Shown here piece by piece: positions 1 through 12,600 of a stretch of DNA of 48,930 nucleotides (positions within the stretch are counted from its first letter, which is position 1; every line of letters begins with the position of its first letter). A program made the position numbers and the translations under genes. The DNA is from Zelonia costaricensis (taxonomy: Eukaryota; Euglenozoa; Kinetoplastea; Trypanosomatida; Trypanosomatidae), in NCBI GenBank assembly GCA_030849075.1, contig JASAOO010003373.1, forward strand, positions 1-48,930, given 5' to 3'. Under the pieces are notes generated by a model. It was not told the DNA's origin. It did no database searches and saw nothing but the letters and a program-made list of their open reading frames with translations.

Positions 1-140
1 CACGCGCACGGCAACGGAAGAGAGAACCGAAGCAAGAGAACAAGAGAAGGGGAGGGGGGGGGGACGACGAGGAGGAAGCACCAGGAACAGGTCAAGGGAT
101 TGTGCTGGGCAAACGACGTAAAGGTGATGACCCTACAAAC

Positions 141-176
<36 letters not shown>

Positions 177-476
177 ATAGAAACACGTCGAGATCGATCC
201 CCTCGAGTGAAGGCTGATGGGGGGAGGGAAGCCGTGTGGGACGGCAGAGGAGGCGAGAGCGACGCGCGGCTCCGGGGGGAGAAGGTGGTGAACCCTCGTG
301 ACCCTCACCGCGAGCCAACGCCACCCTCTGCCGTGCGTGTTCACGAGCCGACTTGAAGAAGAGGGGGCGGTGCGGGGCTGGAAGGAAGAGCTGTGTTCGG
401 TGTGCTCGGCTTCTTTTGCAGCCCCCCCCCCCCTCGCGCTATATCGCCCCACCGCCTACGAACCTTCTTCTCCCTT
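1..476. other. 3' flank of the 477-1487 gene; no gene seen
   Basis: On the plus strand this holds a G-run near 54-62, a CA microsatellite at 136-177 and a C-run at about 423-434. Short open frames here are built from the repeat and from GC-rich sequence and have no recognisable protein features. It most likely contains the 3' UTR of the first gene and the start of the next intergenic region. Confidence 0.6.
136..177. repeat. (CA)n microsatellite (sense TG), 3' of gene 477-1487
   Basis: Almost uninterrupted CA dinucleotides on the plus strand, read as TG in the mRNA sense, about 300 nt past the stop codon. Confidence 0.95.
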
Positions 477-1487
477 TCACACGCGAACAGGGGGCAGGCG
501 GCGCTGCAGCGTAAAGTGGTCGACCGGGATGTCGGCGGCCTGCTTGGAGGTGCACCACCGCTCACCACCGAGCCCACCCGCCGCCTCCGACGCGAACTTG
601 TGCCGTTGACGAAGGAAGGGCTGCCGCGTCTGCGCCGCGCCGTCAATCTTCTCCGTGGCGAGCATGACGGGGGCACCGATCGACGACAGCGTCCACCCCG
701 TTGGCCGGATCGCGTCGGTCGTCGCTGTGGTGCGGCTCAGCGTGGGGCGCCGCTTGAGGGCCGGCAGCGCCGACCCCGCCGCCGCAAACGCAGACGTCGC
801 CGTCAGCGGGGCACCGGCGGCCATGCGCGTGACGCTCTCGTACAGGGTGCGGTCGTCGCTCCCCGCAGCGGCGGTGCGGCTGGTGGTGTCGAAGTCCGCG
901 CCTGCGCCAGTGGCGGACTGCGGGCGCGAGGATGAGGCCACCGTCGGGTACGCGCCGGCCCCGCTGTCGCCGTGGTAGAAGGCGCCGTACGTGTCCGCGT
1001 TGGTGGAGAGCGGGAGCGGCGCGGCGGGGTCGGTGACTGGATCCTTGCTGAAGAGCAGTACCTTGTCCACACCGCCCTTCGCCTTGGACGTCACGGCACC
1101 GGAGGCGGCGGCGGCGGCTTCGCTGTGCTTGCTGCCGAGCATCAAGGTCGACCCCATCGCCTGCGCGCTGCCGATGGTACTTCCACGACCGAGGGTGCTC
1201 TCCGCCCCCGCCACGGCCCCCGGTGCGGAGGGGCGTCGGTGGCGCCTGCAGTAGTCGACGTCGTAGACGCTGTGGCGCAGGTCGGCCTGCACCGCCGCGG
1301 GGTCGGCCGCGGTGGACACGGCTGGGTCGCTGAAGACGCCTTCGGCGTACCACGTCATCGCCGCCCCGGCGCGCCCGGTGAGGTAGACCCGCTTCTGCTG
1401 CCGGTCCTCCAGCCAGTTGCCGACGAGGGTCGTGTTGTGGTACGGGTTGTTGAAGGCATCGCCTGTGGCGGCGCGCTTGGCGGCCAT
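477..1487 (-). CDS. Hypothetical protein, possible axonemal microtubule-associated protein
   Basis: A 336-residue protein, taken from the ATG at 1487. The same frame stays open upstream for 132 more codons, but that part is Pro/His/Thr repeat translation typical of an intergenic leader. The N-terminus (residues 10-30) has NPYHNTTLVGNWLEDRQ, which resembles the GNW-E-(E/D)-R motif near the start of the axonemal protein CFAP107. The middle is Ala/Ser/Thr-rich and probably disordered. The C-terminal 50 residues are richer in aromatic and basic residues (RQPFLRQRHKF, DHFTLQRRLPPVRV), as in small microtubule inner proteins that thread along tubulin. No catalytic motif or membrane segment is visible. 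The gene is well supported by its clean start and sense composition; the flagellar role is an inference from one short motif and could be wrong. Confidence 0.75.
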   Translation of the reverse strand: MAAKRAATGDAFNNPYHNTTLVGNWLEDRQQKRVYLTGRAGAAMTWYAEGVFSDPAVSTAADPAAVQADLRHSVYDVDYCRRHRRPSAPGAVAGAESTLGRGSTIGSAQAMGSTLMLGSKHSEAAAAASGAVTSKAKGGVDKVLLFSKDPVTDPAAPLPLSTNADTYGAFYHGDSGAGAYPTVASSSRPQSATGAGADFDTTSRTAAAGSDDRTLYESVTRMAAGAPLTATSAFAAAGSALPALKRRPTLSRTTATTDAIRPTGWTLSSIGAPVMLATEKIDGAAQTRQPFLRQRHKFASEAAGGLGGERWCTSKQAADIPVDHFTLQRRLPPVRV

Positions 1488-1547
1488 TGCGCTTGTGCGC
1501 TCTTCTGAGCCGTTGCGTGCGAGTCGCCTCGACCTCGCGAGGGCACA

Positions 1548-1566
1548 GTGTGTGTGTGTGTGTGTG
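1548..1566. repeat. (TG)n microsatellite (sense CA), 5' leader
   Basis: Pure TG repeat on the plus strand, so CA in the sense direction, ending 61 nt upstream of the ATG at 1487. Confidence 0.95.
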
Positions 1567-2372
1567 CGGGGGGTATAAGACGAGGGACACTTGGGCCTGG
1601 GAAGTATGGGGCTGTCACGACGAGTCACTTGCTTCGCGCGCCGTGGTATGGCAGGGTGGAACGGGGGAGGGAGGAGGAAGGTGGGTGGGGTCTGTGGGGA
1701 CGGAGGTGGAAAGGGGTGGGGGGGAGCCTTTGGCGCGTGCGTGTGGGTGGCGGCGGCTGATCTGCGTGGAGAAGACAAGGAGTTGTGGGGTGGGGAGGTT
1801 GGGATGGAAGGCGGGTGGCGGGGGTGGGGCGGTGGGGGAGAGAGTGCGGGGGTTGGGCCTAGAGCTCGCCAGCCCTCCATCACGGCCTGACGCCTCGTGG
1901 CCTACTCACCCCCCCCGGGAGCGCGGACACGGCGAGCAGCCCGTCTTCTGATTTCTCTCGCGCCCGTGTTGACGCACGTGGGCAGCCTTGCCAGGCAACG
2001 GCGGCGTGCGGCTCGACAGCCTCCACAGCACGCGCGGGCACTTCCCCCGAAGCACGACCCGTACCCACGCAGCCTCCGGGTGAGCCGACTCGCTTCGCCA
2101 TCTCGGTGTTCTAAGCAGTGGCTATCGACGCGCGTAGAGGTTCGCTCAGGGCAACACCACGCCACGGCGCCACCCTCCCCTCCCTCCATCCCTCAGTCCC
2201 CTCTTCTGGAGATCACAACCAAGGCCCACACGAGGGGTCGACGAAAGCGGGAGGTGGGGGAGGCGCCGCAGGGACGCACACGGACAGCGGAACGAGACTG
2301 TTAGCCGGTGTTACTCGTACTAGAAGAAAGGAAAGCATTAGACCACGTCCATCGGACACTCCAACATGGCCA

Positions 2373-2390
2373 TACACACACACACACACG
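2373..2390. repeat. (CA)n microsatellite (sense TG), helicase 3' flank
   Basis: Short pure CA tract on the plus strand, about 185 nt past the helicase stop codon. Confidence 0.95.
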
Positions 2391-2575
2391 TGACCCAGCG
2401 TTGGCGAGCGATGCCCCCCGCCCCTTAACGTACATTGTGATGCGGGGACAACGAGGCGAGCATGGGAAGGTGGGGTTCGCTGGCTCTGGCGGGCGGTGGA
2501 GGCGAGCACTCAGGCAGCAGTCGGGGAAGGGACGGTAGATGGAATTGTGGTTTCACGCCTCCGCCACGCTCCTGC

Positions 2576-4396
2576 TCACGCCGAGGCCTTCTTGCTTCGC
2601 TGGCGGGCGGGACTCCGCTCCTCCGTCGCTGGCGCAGCCCGCGTCGTGGCGGTGCGCTGCTGCTGCGGTGGTGGTGGGGCGGGCGGTGCCGCACGCGTGG
2701 CAACTCCGCTCTTCTTCACCTTCGCCTTCGTCACATGGACGGCGACACCCGTGGGGGCTTCCGCGCTCTCCACGTGGTCCGCAGCGGACGAGCGCGCACG
2801 CTTCAATGCGGCAGGGGCAGCGTCCCCGCTGCGGTGGTGGTCGCTTTCGGGTGACGCAGGGCGGCAGTGGCGCTGCGGCGTCGCCTCCCGGGCGGGGCGA
2901 GCCGCCCGCGCGGCCGCGAGCGTCTGCGCGCGCCACTCCCGCTTGAAGGCCGCGTGCGCCTTGTTCGACTGCACGCGCGTGTTGAACTGCTCCGTGACCT
3001 GCTGCTTCGCCTGGATCTTCGCCGCCGACACCTCGTCCAGCAGCGGCAGAATGGCGGTTTCCTTGGCGGCCGGCGACTTCCACAGCGTCATCGCGCAGCC
3101 CAGCCGCTTCTCGATGCGCTGCACGAGACTCACGTCGTACTCCGTGACCAGCGCCACCGACGTGCCATCGCGACCTGCACGCGCGGTACGGCCCACGCGG
3201 TGCACGTACGTCTCTGCGTGCTTCGGGACGTCGTAGTGGAGCACCAGGCCCACCGCGGGGATGTCCAGCCCGCGTGCGGCGATGTCGGTGCACACGAGAA
3301 TGCGGGAGATGCCGAGCTTAAAGCTGGCCACGTTATCGAGCCGATGCTGCTGCGTGAGCAGCGAGTCGAGGCTGCAGACCGGGAAGCCGAGCAGCTGCAG
3401 CGTGAGCCGCACCAGCTCCGCGCGCAGACACGAGTTCACGTACACGATCGTCGACTGCGTCTTTCCCTGAGCGCGGAGGGCGGCGACGAGGTAGGGCAGC
3501 TTCACCATGTTCGGAATGAAGAGGTAGCGCTGCGCCAGCGTTTCGGGGAGGTGGAAGACGTGGCCGCCGCTGCTGGACGACACTAGCGACGACGAAGCCG
3601 CCGCCGGTGCTGCCGCGGTGGTGGCGGAGTCATCCGCTGTCGCGCCGTCAGCGCCGGCTTCGTGGATTGCTCCCTGCACCACCGCCACCTCGAGCGTCGC
3701 CGGGTCCGTGACGCCGAGCTCGGCCAGCACCGCAAAGGGCTCCTCCGCCGCCGCGTCTGCGCCGGCTTCAATTTGCCCAGGTGCCGGCGGTGCCTTGTCG
3801 AACGTCGTGGTGAGCCGCACGTGCAGCGTGGCGGTGAACATCAGCACCTGTCGCTGCCGCGTCGGGGGCAGCAGCCGCAGCAGCGCCTGCACGTCGCGCT
3901 GCATGTCGCCCTCGGTGAGGCGGTCCGCCTCGTCAAGGACGAGGAAGCGCAGGTGCGCGAACGCCTTCTTCACCTCTGGGGCGAAGGTGGTGAGCAGGTG
4001 CACGAGTCGCCCGGGGGTGGCGGCGACGACGTGCGGCCGCGCCTTTAGGGCGTCGATCTGGGCCTCGGTGTGCACCCCGCCGATGGCCAGCATCGTGCGC
4101 ACCTGCAGCGGAGCCCCAAACGCGATGAACTGATCGATGATCTGGTACGCCAGCTCGCGGGACGGGGTGAGGACGAGCGCGAAGACGCCGTAGGTGTCGG
4201 CGGCGAGGGTTTGCAGGATGGGCAGCGCGAAGGCGGCGGTCTTGCCTGACCCGGTTGCGGCTCCGCCCACGACGTGGCGGCCCGCCAGCACGGCCGGGAT
4301 GCACTTGCGCTGGATGGGCGTCGGCGACTGAAGGGCCATGTAGCTGCACTGCTTCGCCAGCCACGGCTGCACGCCCAGCCGCTGAAACTCCGCCAT
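2576..4396 (-). CDS. DBP8: DEAD-box ATP-dependent RNA helicase, Dbp8/DDX49 type
   Basis: A 606-residue superfamily 2 helicase, expected in the nucleolus for small-subunit rRNA processing. Visible motifs: upstream aromatic and Q motif (F4, SPTPIQ 24-29), motif I ATGSGKT (47-53), Ia PSRELAYQ (78-85), Ib TPGRL (127-131), motif II DEAD (155-158), motif III TAT (188-190, usually SAT), motif V DIAARGLD (371-378) and motif VI HRVGRTARAGR (399-409). Between motif III and the second RecA lobe sits an Ala/Asp/Ser-rich insert of about 80 residues (200-278). The sequence after it, TLAQRYLFIP, and the charged helix after lobe 2 resemble Dbp8/DDX49 rather than other DEAD-box groups. The C-terminus is a basic Lys/Arg/Pro tail. 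Start is the ATG at 4396; 150 upstream codons in frame are Pro/His-rich leader translation. Family is certain; the Dbp8 assignment is likely. Confidence 0.93.
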   Translation of the reverse strand: MAEFQRLGVQPWLAKQCSYMALQSPTPIQRKCIPAVLAGRHVVGGAATGSGKTAAFALPILQTLAADTYGVFALVLTPSRELAYQIIDQFIAFGAPLQVRTMLAIGGVHTEAQIDALKARPHVVAATPGRLVHLLTTFAPEVKKAFAHLRFLVLDEADRLTEGDMQRDVQALLRLLPPTRQRQVLMFTATLHVRLTTTFDKAPPAPGQIEAGADAAAEEPFAVLAELGVTDPATLEVAVVQGAIHEAGADGATADDSATTAAAPAAASSSLVSSSSGGHVFHLPETLAQRYLFIPNMVKLPYLVAALRAQGKTQSTIVYVNSCLRAELVRLTLQLLGFPVCSLDSLLTQQHRLDNVASFKLGISRILVCTDIAARGLDIPAVGLVLHYDVPKHAETYVHRVGRTARAGRDGTSVALVTEYDVSLVQRIEKRLGCAMTLWKSPAAKETAILPLLDEVSAAKIQAKQQVTEQFNTRVQSNKAHAAFKREWRAQTLAAARAARPAREATPQRHCRPASPESDHHRSGDAAPAALKRARSSAADHVESAEAPTGVAVHVTKAKVKKSGVATRAAPPAPPPPQQQRTATTRAAPATEERSPARQRSKKASA

Positions 4397-5790
4397 GGCG
4401 AGCCGTGGGAAAGCGTTGCTGCTGCTGATGCTGATGTTGATGTGTGGGTAGGGGGGGGGGCGAGTTGAAGCGCAGGTGTCTAAGACGGACCTGCGAGGCG
4501 GAGGAGAAGGAGGACAGGGAAGGAGGGGGGCCGTCTCTGCCGTGTGTGTGAGCTGTGCGTGTGCGCAGCGGTGAAGTGGCGGGTGGCAAGGGGGTTGAAG
4601 GTGGGAAGGGGGAGCCGGGGGGTGCTCAAGGTGAGGAGCGCTGGTCACCCTGTTCGGGGGCAGAGCCGGGGAGCAGCCCCACCCGTTTCTCGCGCGCACC
4701 GATCGTACAGAAGCGCCGCGCGAGGGGGCAACGGCGGAGGGTGTGAAGGGAGGGGGCCGGTGGTGGCGGTTGGGGGGGGGCCTTGAGGGGCGCCGCTGCG
4801 GGGACCTCATGTCTGCACACCAGTCGGTGCACGCGACGGAGAGCACGCCTTCTCATACTTCTGCTTTCCCTGCATTCACTCGCGTTCCAGATACGAACAA
4901 GAGACAAGGCGAAGAGAGGCTGTGCAGCCCATCCCACAGACACGCCCGCCCGCCCCCTCCACCTACTGGCTGGGTGCGGCGTGTCCGCAGGGGCGCCGCG
5001 CTGGCGAACTGTGCCAACCCTCTACCAGGTGGTAGACGTGCGACTGGATGCGTAGCTTACCAAGGTCGTACGTAGACGGAGGCACAGCGACCATGAGATG
5101 GTGAGGGTGGGGGGGGGCGGAGAGGTTCGCGCGCGGGTAGATCAGATGGGATGGGGTCAATAGTTGAAATAGGAATAGACTAACGAAGACACACACACAC
5201 TCACACACACGTATACGTACCTAAATGTGCATACACACACGCGCGCGCGAGACAGTGCAAGGGGAGCGGGCGAGAAGGGCAGGCGAGCGCGTTGACTGGA
5301 TCGAGGACAGTAGGAGGGTGAAGGGGGAGGAGAGGTTGAAGCGCGCTCTCCTGCCTACCCCCCTCCCTCTTTGTCCTCCGAGGGCCGCACCGCGTACACG
5401 CGGGGCTCCCAGCCGACCGTCTTCCCCGCCGACCCGCCGGCTTCCACGCCACCCTCCGGCCTCGGCGAAGTAAAGATCCAGTAAACAAAGCACAGCGGGG
5501 TGGGTAGGGGGGTGGGTGGGTGCAGAGATGGGGGTCGGCACGCCTGTTGCCGCGGCTGATGCACGTGCCTCCCCCCTCTCTCTCTACCTCGGTGTCGAGG
5601 CCTGCGTCGCGGCTCGCACATTCGTCAAAGGCGCCGTCTCTTACGCGAGGGCTGCATCACACCACACACCGCACCGCTCCCGTCTCCTTTATCCCCCCTC
5701 CCCGCCTCGGCTGCATCTTCGCCGTGCATGGACTTTCGATCTGCGCAACGCACGCACGCACCGGTGCACGGGGTGTGTCGGTGCGCTGCT
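4397..5790. other. Intergenic region, trypanothione reductase to helicase
   Basis: No gene seen. In the sense direction there are TG tracts (about 5228-5243 and 5190-5210) after the reductase stop, a weak CA-type tract (4541-4563) and a 10-nt poly-C tract (4451-4460) 55 nt before the helicase ATG. The poly-C tract is a candidate polypyrimidine signal for spliced-leader addition. Confidence 0.55.
5190..5210. repeat. (CA)n tract (sense TG), reductase 3' flank
   Basis: CA repeat on the plus strand with one TC interruption; a second CA/CG tract follows at about 5228-5250. Confidence 0.85.
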
Positions 5791-7722
<1,932 letters not shown>

Positions 7723-8131
7723 TCAAAGCCGCGTGCGTGTGTCGGGATCGCGTGCCTTCGTGTGGGAGGTCCACCCGCGCACCAAGCCCCACATCTTCGC
7801 CTCCGTCGCTCTTGGCGTGCCTGTTGCAGCTCGTTCGTCACCGCCCGCCGATAGCGGAGCAGCACCACGTCCGTGCCGCACCCATCGCACCTTCTCTCCA
7901 CTGCCCTTGTTGCGTGTAGCGTTGTCGGAGAAGTCAGGGAGAGGACAGAGTGTGAATACTGGACAAGCCGCCAACGCGGCCACCAGACATACTTGATGCG
8001 TTAGGCCGCACATGCACACTCACACACACGCACACAATCACACGCACAGTCGCTCGAGGCTTGAGACGACCGCGTGAACGCCTCCCCCTCCCCTCTTCCG
8101 CCCCACAGCTTTCCGCGAGGGTGCACCCGCT

Positions 8132-9223
8132 TCACCGGAAGACCCCGCGCGGCATCTTCGGCCCGTTCAGTGGGAACGGCGTCACGTCCTCGAGGTAGCG
8201 CACACAGAACTCTGAACTGCGGTCCTGCACAGCACGCACCGCACCCTGCCGCCCGTTGTAGAAGCCCATCACGCGCACCACGAGGTCCACCTTCTCGCCG
8301 CGCCCCAGCGGTCGCCCCGCCGCCGCCCGGGCCTCGCGGATCCTCGGCAGCAAGTCGTTCAGGTACATGCTCGTCACCTGATGCCCGTTGTCTGTCGACC
8401 CGTCTCCGCGGAAGCCGCGGTCGCCGCCCTTCAACCCGCGGTTGCCCGCCGTGTACGTCTGCAGCAGCCGCGCGCCGTCGTAGTTGTACGCCACGGCGTA
8501 CGTGTTGCGGCGGCGCGAGACGAGGTAGAGGAAAACGAAGTCGCGGTGGTACTTCGGCATCTCTCCCCACAGGTCCAGCTGCCCGTACGCCGCGACCCCG
8601 TCCGTCGGCATGGCCGCGTCGTGCGGCTGCCCCTTCAGCAGCGAGAACCCGTACTTGGCGTGGAAGTAGTCGTCGCCCTGGATGCGCTCCGGCAGCGCGT
8701 GCGGTGCCCCGGCAGCGGCCTCGTCCTTCTCCTCCCCCGCCGCCCCGCTGCCCTCCCCCCGCGTCGTCTTCGCGGCCCGTCCGCCGTGCAGGCGGGTCTG
8801 CTCCTGCTCGTACCAGAGCCGCTCGTTAAACCCGCGCTGGGACACGAAGCCGTCCTGCTGGACGAGGGCCTGCAGCTCCGCGGCGATCGCTTCCGGCCGG
8901 CTGCGGGCCATGGCCCCCTCCACATCGGCCTGCGGCAGGCGGGGGTGCAGGTGACCGGCAAGCTCCTCCTCTGCGCCGGCAGCCGCTGCACTCGATGCGT
9001 CACGGCGATAAGGGCTCTGCTGTTGCTCCTGCTGTTGCTGCTGCTGCTCCTGCTGTGCCTCGAGTGCGTCGTTGGCGGAGCGGATGAGGAAGGTGTTGAA
9101 GTGCTGCTGACCGCCCTGCTGCGGCTTCAGCGCGGCGGGGACGCGGCGGTACTTGTCGGGGAAGAGACCCGCACGCGGGCGCGGCTTTCCGCGGCGCAGC
9201 AGCACCACTGCGCTCTTGAGCAT
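8132..9223 (-). CDS. Mitochondrial small-subunit ribosomal protein uS11m
   Basis: A 363-residue protein whose last 130 residues match the uS11 (S11) fold: a beta-strand region YLVSRRRNTYAVAYNYDGA, the loop TAGNRGLKGGDRGFRGDG, a helix, GEKVDLVVRVMGFYNGRQGA, and the signature C-terminus LEDVTPFPLNGPKMPRG, which corresponds to DVTPIPHNGCRPPK in bacterial S11. uS11 binds the platform of the small ribosomal subunit near helix 23. The large N-terminal extension (about 230 residues) with a basic start (MLKSAVVLLRRGKPRPR) suits import into the mitochondrion, as seen for other kinetoplast ribosomal proteins. Residues about 58-69 are a Gln-rich tract. The start is the ATG at 9223; no earlier in-frame ATG is available. 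Cytosolic uS11 is excluded by the extension and divergence. Confidence 0.9.
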   Translation of the reverse strand: MLKSAVVLLRRGKPRPRAGLFPDKYRRVPAALKPQQGGQQHFNTFLIRSANDALEAQQEQQQQQQEQQQSPYRRDASSAAAAGAEEELAGHLHPRLPQADVEGAMARSRPEAIAAELQALVQQDGFVSQRGFNERLWYEQEQTRLHGGRAAKTTRGEGSGAAGEEKDEAAAGAPHALPERIQGDDYFHAKYGFSLLKGQPHDAAMPTDGVAAYGQLDLWGEMPKYHRDFVFLYLVSRRRNTYAVAYNYDGARLLQTYTAGNRGLKGGDRGFRGDGSTDNGHQVTSMYLNDLLPRIREARAAAGRPLGRGEKVDLVVRVMGFYNGRQGAVRAVQDRSSEFCVRYLEDVTPFPLNGPKMPRGVFR

Positions 9224-9263
9224 CGGGCACGTCCGTCACACGCTGTGCGAAGCTGCGCATGCA

Positions 9264-9285
9264 TGTGCGTGTGTGTGTGTGTGTA
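9264..9285. repeat. (TG)n microsatellite (sense CA), uS11m leader
   Basis: Plus-strand TG repeat, 41 nt upstream of the ATG at 9223. Confidence 0.93.
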
Positions 9286-9580
9286 TAGGTGAGGGTTGAT
9301 CGATGGGGGGAGGGGGGGGGGGCGCATAGAGAATGTGGGAATTGAAGTTGCGTACATCATGCAGGTGCCGCATTGTGGTGGCGTTGTGTTGGGGGGGGGA
9401 GGGAGGGGCGCGGGGGTGTGTGTTCTGCCATGCGTGCGTCACGTTGCACGCTCTCCTCTTCACACAGCGTTGCCGTCCACACGTGCTCTTCGCCCCTTTC
9501 CACGTCGGCTTGCGCTTCTGGCCTTGCAGTCGAGAGCGCGAGTAAGCAAGCGGGTCCTCAGGGTACGGGCATCCTGTAGG

Positions 9581-9598
9581 CACGCACACACACACACC
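9581..9598. repeat. (CA)n microsatellite (sense TG), MCM8-like 3' flank
   Basis: Plus-strand CA repeat about 90 nt past the stop codon of the MCM gene. Confidence 0.93.
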
Positions 9599-9688
9599 CT
9601 CGTGAGCAGCCCGCAACATCGGGCTGATGCTTCGGGTGTGTATGTGTGGGTGCGCGTGTCGTCACCGGCGTCAGCGTCGCACATCGTC

Positions 9689-12600
9689 TCAGCAGCCACG
9701 CAGGCAGTACTTGTTGCCCGCCTTCTGCAGCAGAAATCCAAACTCGTTCAGCTGGCGCAGCATCGCCGCGGCGCTGCGGCAGCCCACGGACTCGCACACG
9801 TCCAGCACCGCCTGCTCCGTGAAGAGGTTCACGCCGTGGTTCTCCTCCACAATAGCGAGCTTCAGCCGCTGCAGCACCGCGTCGCGCTGGTTCAGCTTCC
9901 CCGTCCTTGCGCTGCCGGCTGCGACGCCGCCCTCGGCGTTGGCCCCCACCGCGGCGGAGCCCGGCGCGGCGAGGCCGTCGAATGAGTGCAGGCACGACTG
10001 CAGCAGCTGCACGGCGTACTCGGCATCCTCGCGGGTGACCTCGTGGCGCAGCTCAACCTTCGCGCGCGCCTCCGAGACGCGAATGAGGGCCTGCAGGTAG
10101 CGCGGCGTCACGGTCGCCTCGAGCCCCATCGCCGACGACGCGGGCGACACCTGTGGCGCCGCGCTGGAGAAGCTGGCCGTGGCCGGGGCGCTCTTGTGGA
10201 GGCCGTACTGCGGCTCTGGCAGGTGCTGGCGCTGGGCGAGGTAGTGCGCCTGCAGCACGTCGCACGCCTCGCGGCACAGGGTCGGCTGGCACTGCGCACG
10301 GCAGAAGAGAAGGAAGCGCTGCACGAGCGGCAGCGGCAGCGGGCCGGCGGCGCCGTCGCCGCGTGTGGCATGCCCACGCGCCGCGTGACGGTGCCCGCCT
10401 CTTCCGGCCTCCTCCTCACCCCCCGGCCCCGCCCGCCGATGCCACTGCAGGACGTGATCGGTCAGCGCCTGCTGCAGCTTCCCGTTCGTGCCGTGGGGGT
10501 TGCGCAGGCAGGCGATGATGTCGAAGCGGCTCAGCAGCGCCGGCGACAAGTTCACGTTGGCGGCCAGCGACTTGCTGACGTCGAAGCGGCCGCCAATTGG
10601 GTTGCCGGCGGCGAGGAGGGAGGTGCGGACCGGCATTGAGAAGATCATGCCCGCCTTCGCCAGACTCACCGTCTCCTGCTCCATCACCTCCAGCAGCGCC
10701 TTGTGCTCCTGCACGCCCTTGTCGATCTCGTCCAGGCACGTGATGCCGCCATCGCCGTGCACGACGGCGCCGGCCTCGAAGGTGGTCTCGCCCGAGACGG
10801 GATCGCGCGTGAGCGTCATGGTGAGGCCGCACGACGACGACGTGTGCGCGCACACGAAGGCGCTGCGCGGTGCGACGGCGCAGGCGGCGCGCAGGAGCTG
10901 CGACTTGCCCAGCCCAGGGTCGCCGACGAGCAGCACGTGAATGCTACTACGCGTCTCACCTCCGTTCTTGTCTCGGTTGCCCCCAACGATGGCGAGCAGC
11001 AGCGCCTGCTTGACCAGCTCCATGCCGAAGATCGAGGGCGCCACGGACGCGGCGAGGCGAGTGAACCACTGCGGGTGCCGCGCAACCTCGTAGAAGCGCC
11101 CCGCCTCCTCGGCCGACCAGCCGTCGACGCCGCCCGAGCCCGCGCCGAGACCCACCGACGGCCGACCGCCCACACCAGCGCCGCCGTGGTGCGCAGCCCC
11201 GCCACTCCCGCTCGTGCCGGCGCCGCCACCGCGCAGCGCGAAGAAGTCAGCCTCGTCGTCCCCCTCCTCCTCGTCCACGTACCCGTGGTGCGGGCGGCGC
11301 GACGGCGCACCTCGACCACCACCGCCGAGCCCCGCGCCGGCAGCGACCGACGCGCGCCACGGACCACCACCACCGCCGCCGCCGGGCCCGGCCGCCGGCG
11401 CCGCGCAGAGGAGGGCGCCGTTGCGCTGGCGGTGCTGCATCGCGGCGATGCCGCTGGCCGCCAACGCCCCGGCCCCACCACCGTCGCCATCGCTCGCGGT
11501 GCTTTGACTGCGCAGGCTGCGCACGGCACGCGCGCGGAGGCACACTTGCTGCATGCCCCCGCCCTGCTTCCCCTCGCTCCGCCGCGTCTCCAGCAGGCCG
11601 GTGACGCACACGCCGTCGCCCACCGTCACCGCATCCAGCCACGGCGGGCGCAGCTCCACCTCGATCATGACATGCATGCCGCCGCCACCGCCGCTCGTGC
11701 CCTGGCTGCCCGCACCGCCGCCGCCGCCGCCGCGCGCCCCACCGCCGCCGCCGTGCTGCGTCGCACCTCCGCTCCCGCTGGACGGCGCCGTCGGGGCCGC
11801 GTCGAAGAAGGTGGTGTGCTCCTGCAGACGGAGCAGCTGCACCTCCTCGCACACCGCCTGCTCCGAGACCGCGACCCACCTGTAGCCGCGGCATCGCGCG
11901 CTCGCGCACGGCCCCGGGTAGGTCAACACGCCGTCCTCCGTCGCCTGCTCCTTCACCACCCCGCAGTGCCCGCAGCGGTACGACATGCGCACGCACGAGA
12001 TGCGTGTGGGGCTCATGCGGATCACCGTGCCCTTGATGGTGAGCAGGCGACCAAGCTGCGCGGCTCCGAGGTGGTCGAACGGGGTTGCAAGCCGCACGTC
12101 TCCGCTGACGGCAACGTACACGCGACGCAGCGGCGGACTTGACGACGTGGCATGTGCGGCTGCAGCTGCGTCCGTTGTTGTGCGGGTGCTCGTGGTGCCC
12201 GACTGAGCCATAGACGACTGCTGACGCGCTTCGAACTGGTACAGCCAGACAGCCACGAAGAACTCGAGCAAGGCAAGCACGATGCGCGGCTGCTCGTGCA
12301 GGGCCGACCGCATCACGGCCGTCAGCGGCGTGCCCACACCGCTACCACCGCCCTCCTCGCCACCGCCGGCGTGCCGGCGCGGGTGTTCGACTGGTTCAGC
12401 CACGCGGAGCATGACCAGGTCGGTCACGGGAACGGTGGCGGCGGTGGACGCGTTGATGTGCTCCGGCTGCGCCTCGGCGATCGTGAGGGGGTACACGTCG
12501 AGCTCGCTCAGTAGCGGCTGGAACACCTCCCACATGGCCTCCACAATGGCGTCCGTGTAGCGCACGGCGCCGGCGAGTGGCGTGCCGCAGTGCAGCTCCC

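Larger units (their letters stand above)
1488..2575. other. Intergenic region, helicase to 477-1487 gene
   Basis: No gene seen. In the sense (minus) direction it carries a TG tract (2373-2390) about 185 nt after the helicase stop and a CA tract (1548-1566) about 60 nt before the next ATG. The sense strand from about 1900 to 1640 is C-rich, which could serve as the polypyrimidine signal for trans-splicing. Confidence 0.6.
9224..9688. other. Intergenic region, MCM8-like to uS11m
   Basis: No gene seen. Sense order is an imperfect CA-like tract (9635-9660) close to the MCM stop, TG (9581-9598), a poly-C tract (9305-9322) and CA (9264-9285) about 40 nt before the uS11m ATG. Confidence 0.55.

Noticed and set aside
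10703..12142. Plus-strand 479-codon frame
   Set aside because: Antisense to the MCM8-like gene; no recognisable motif.
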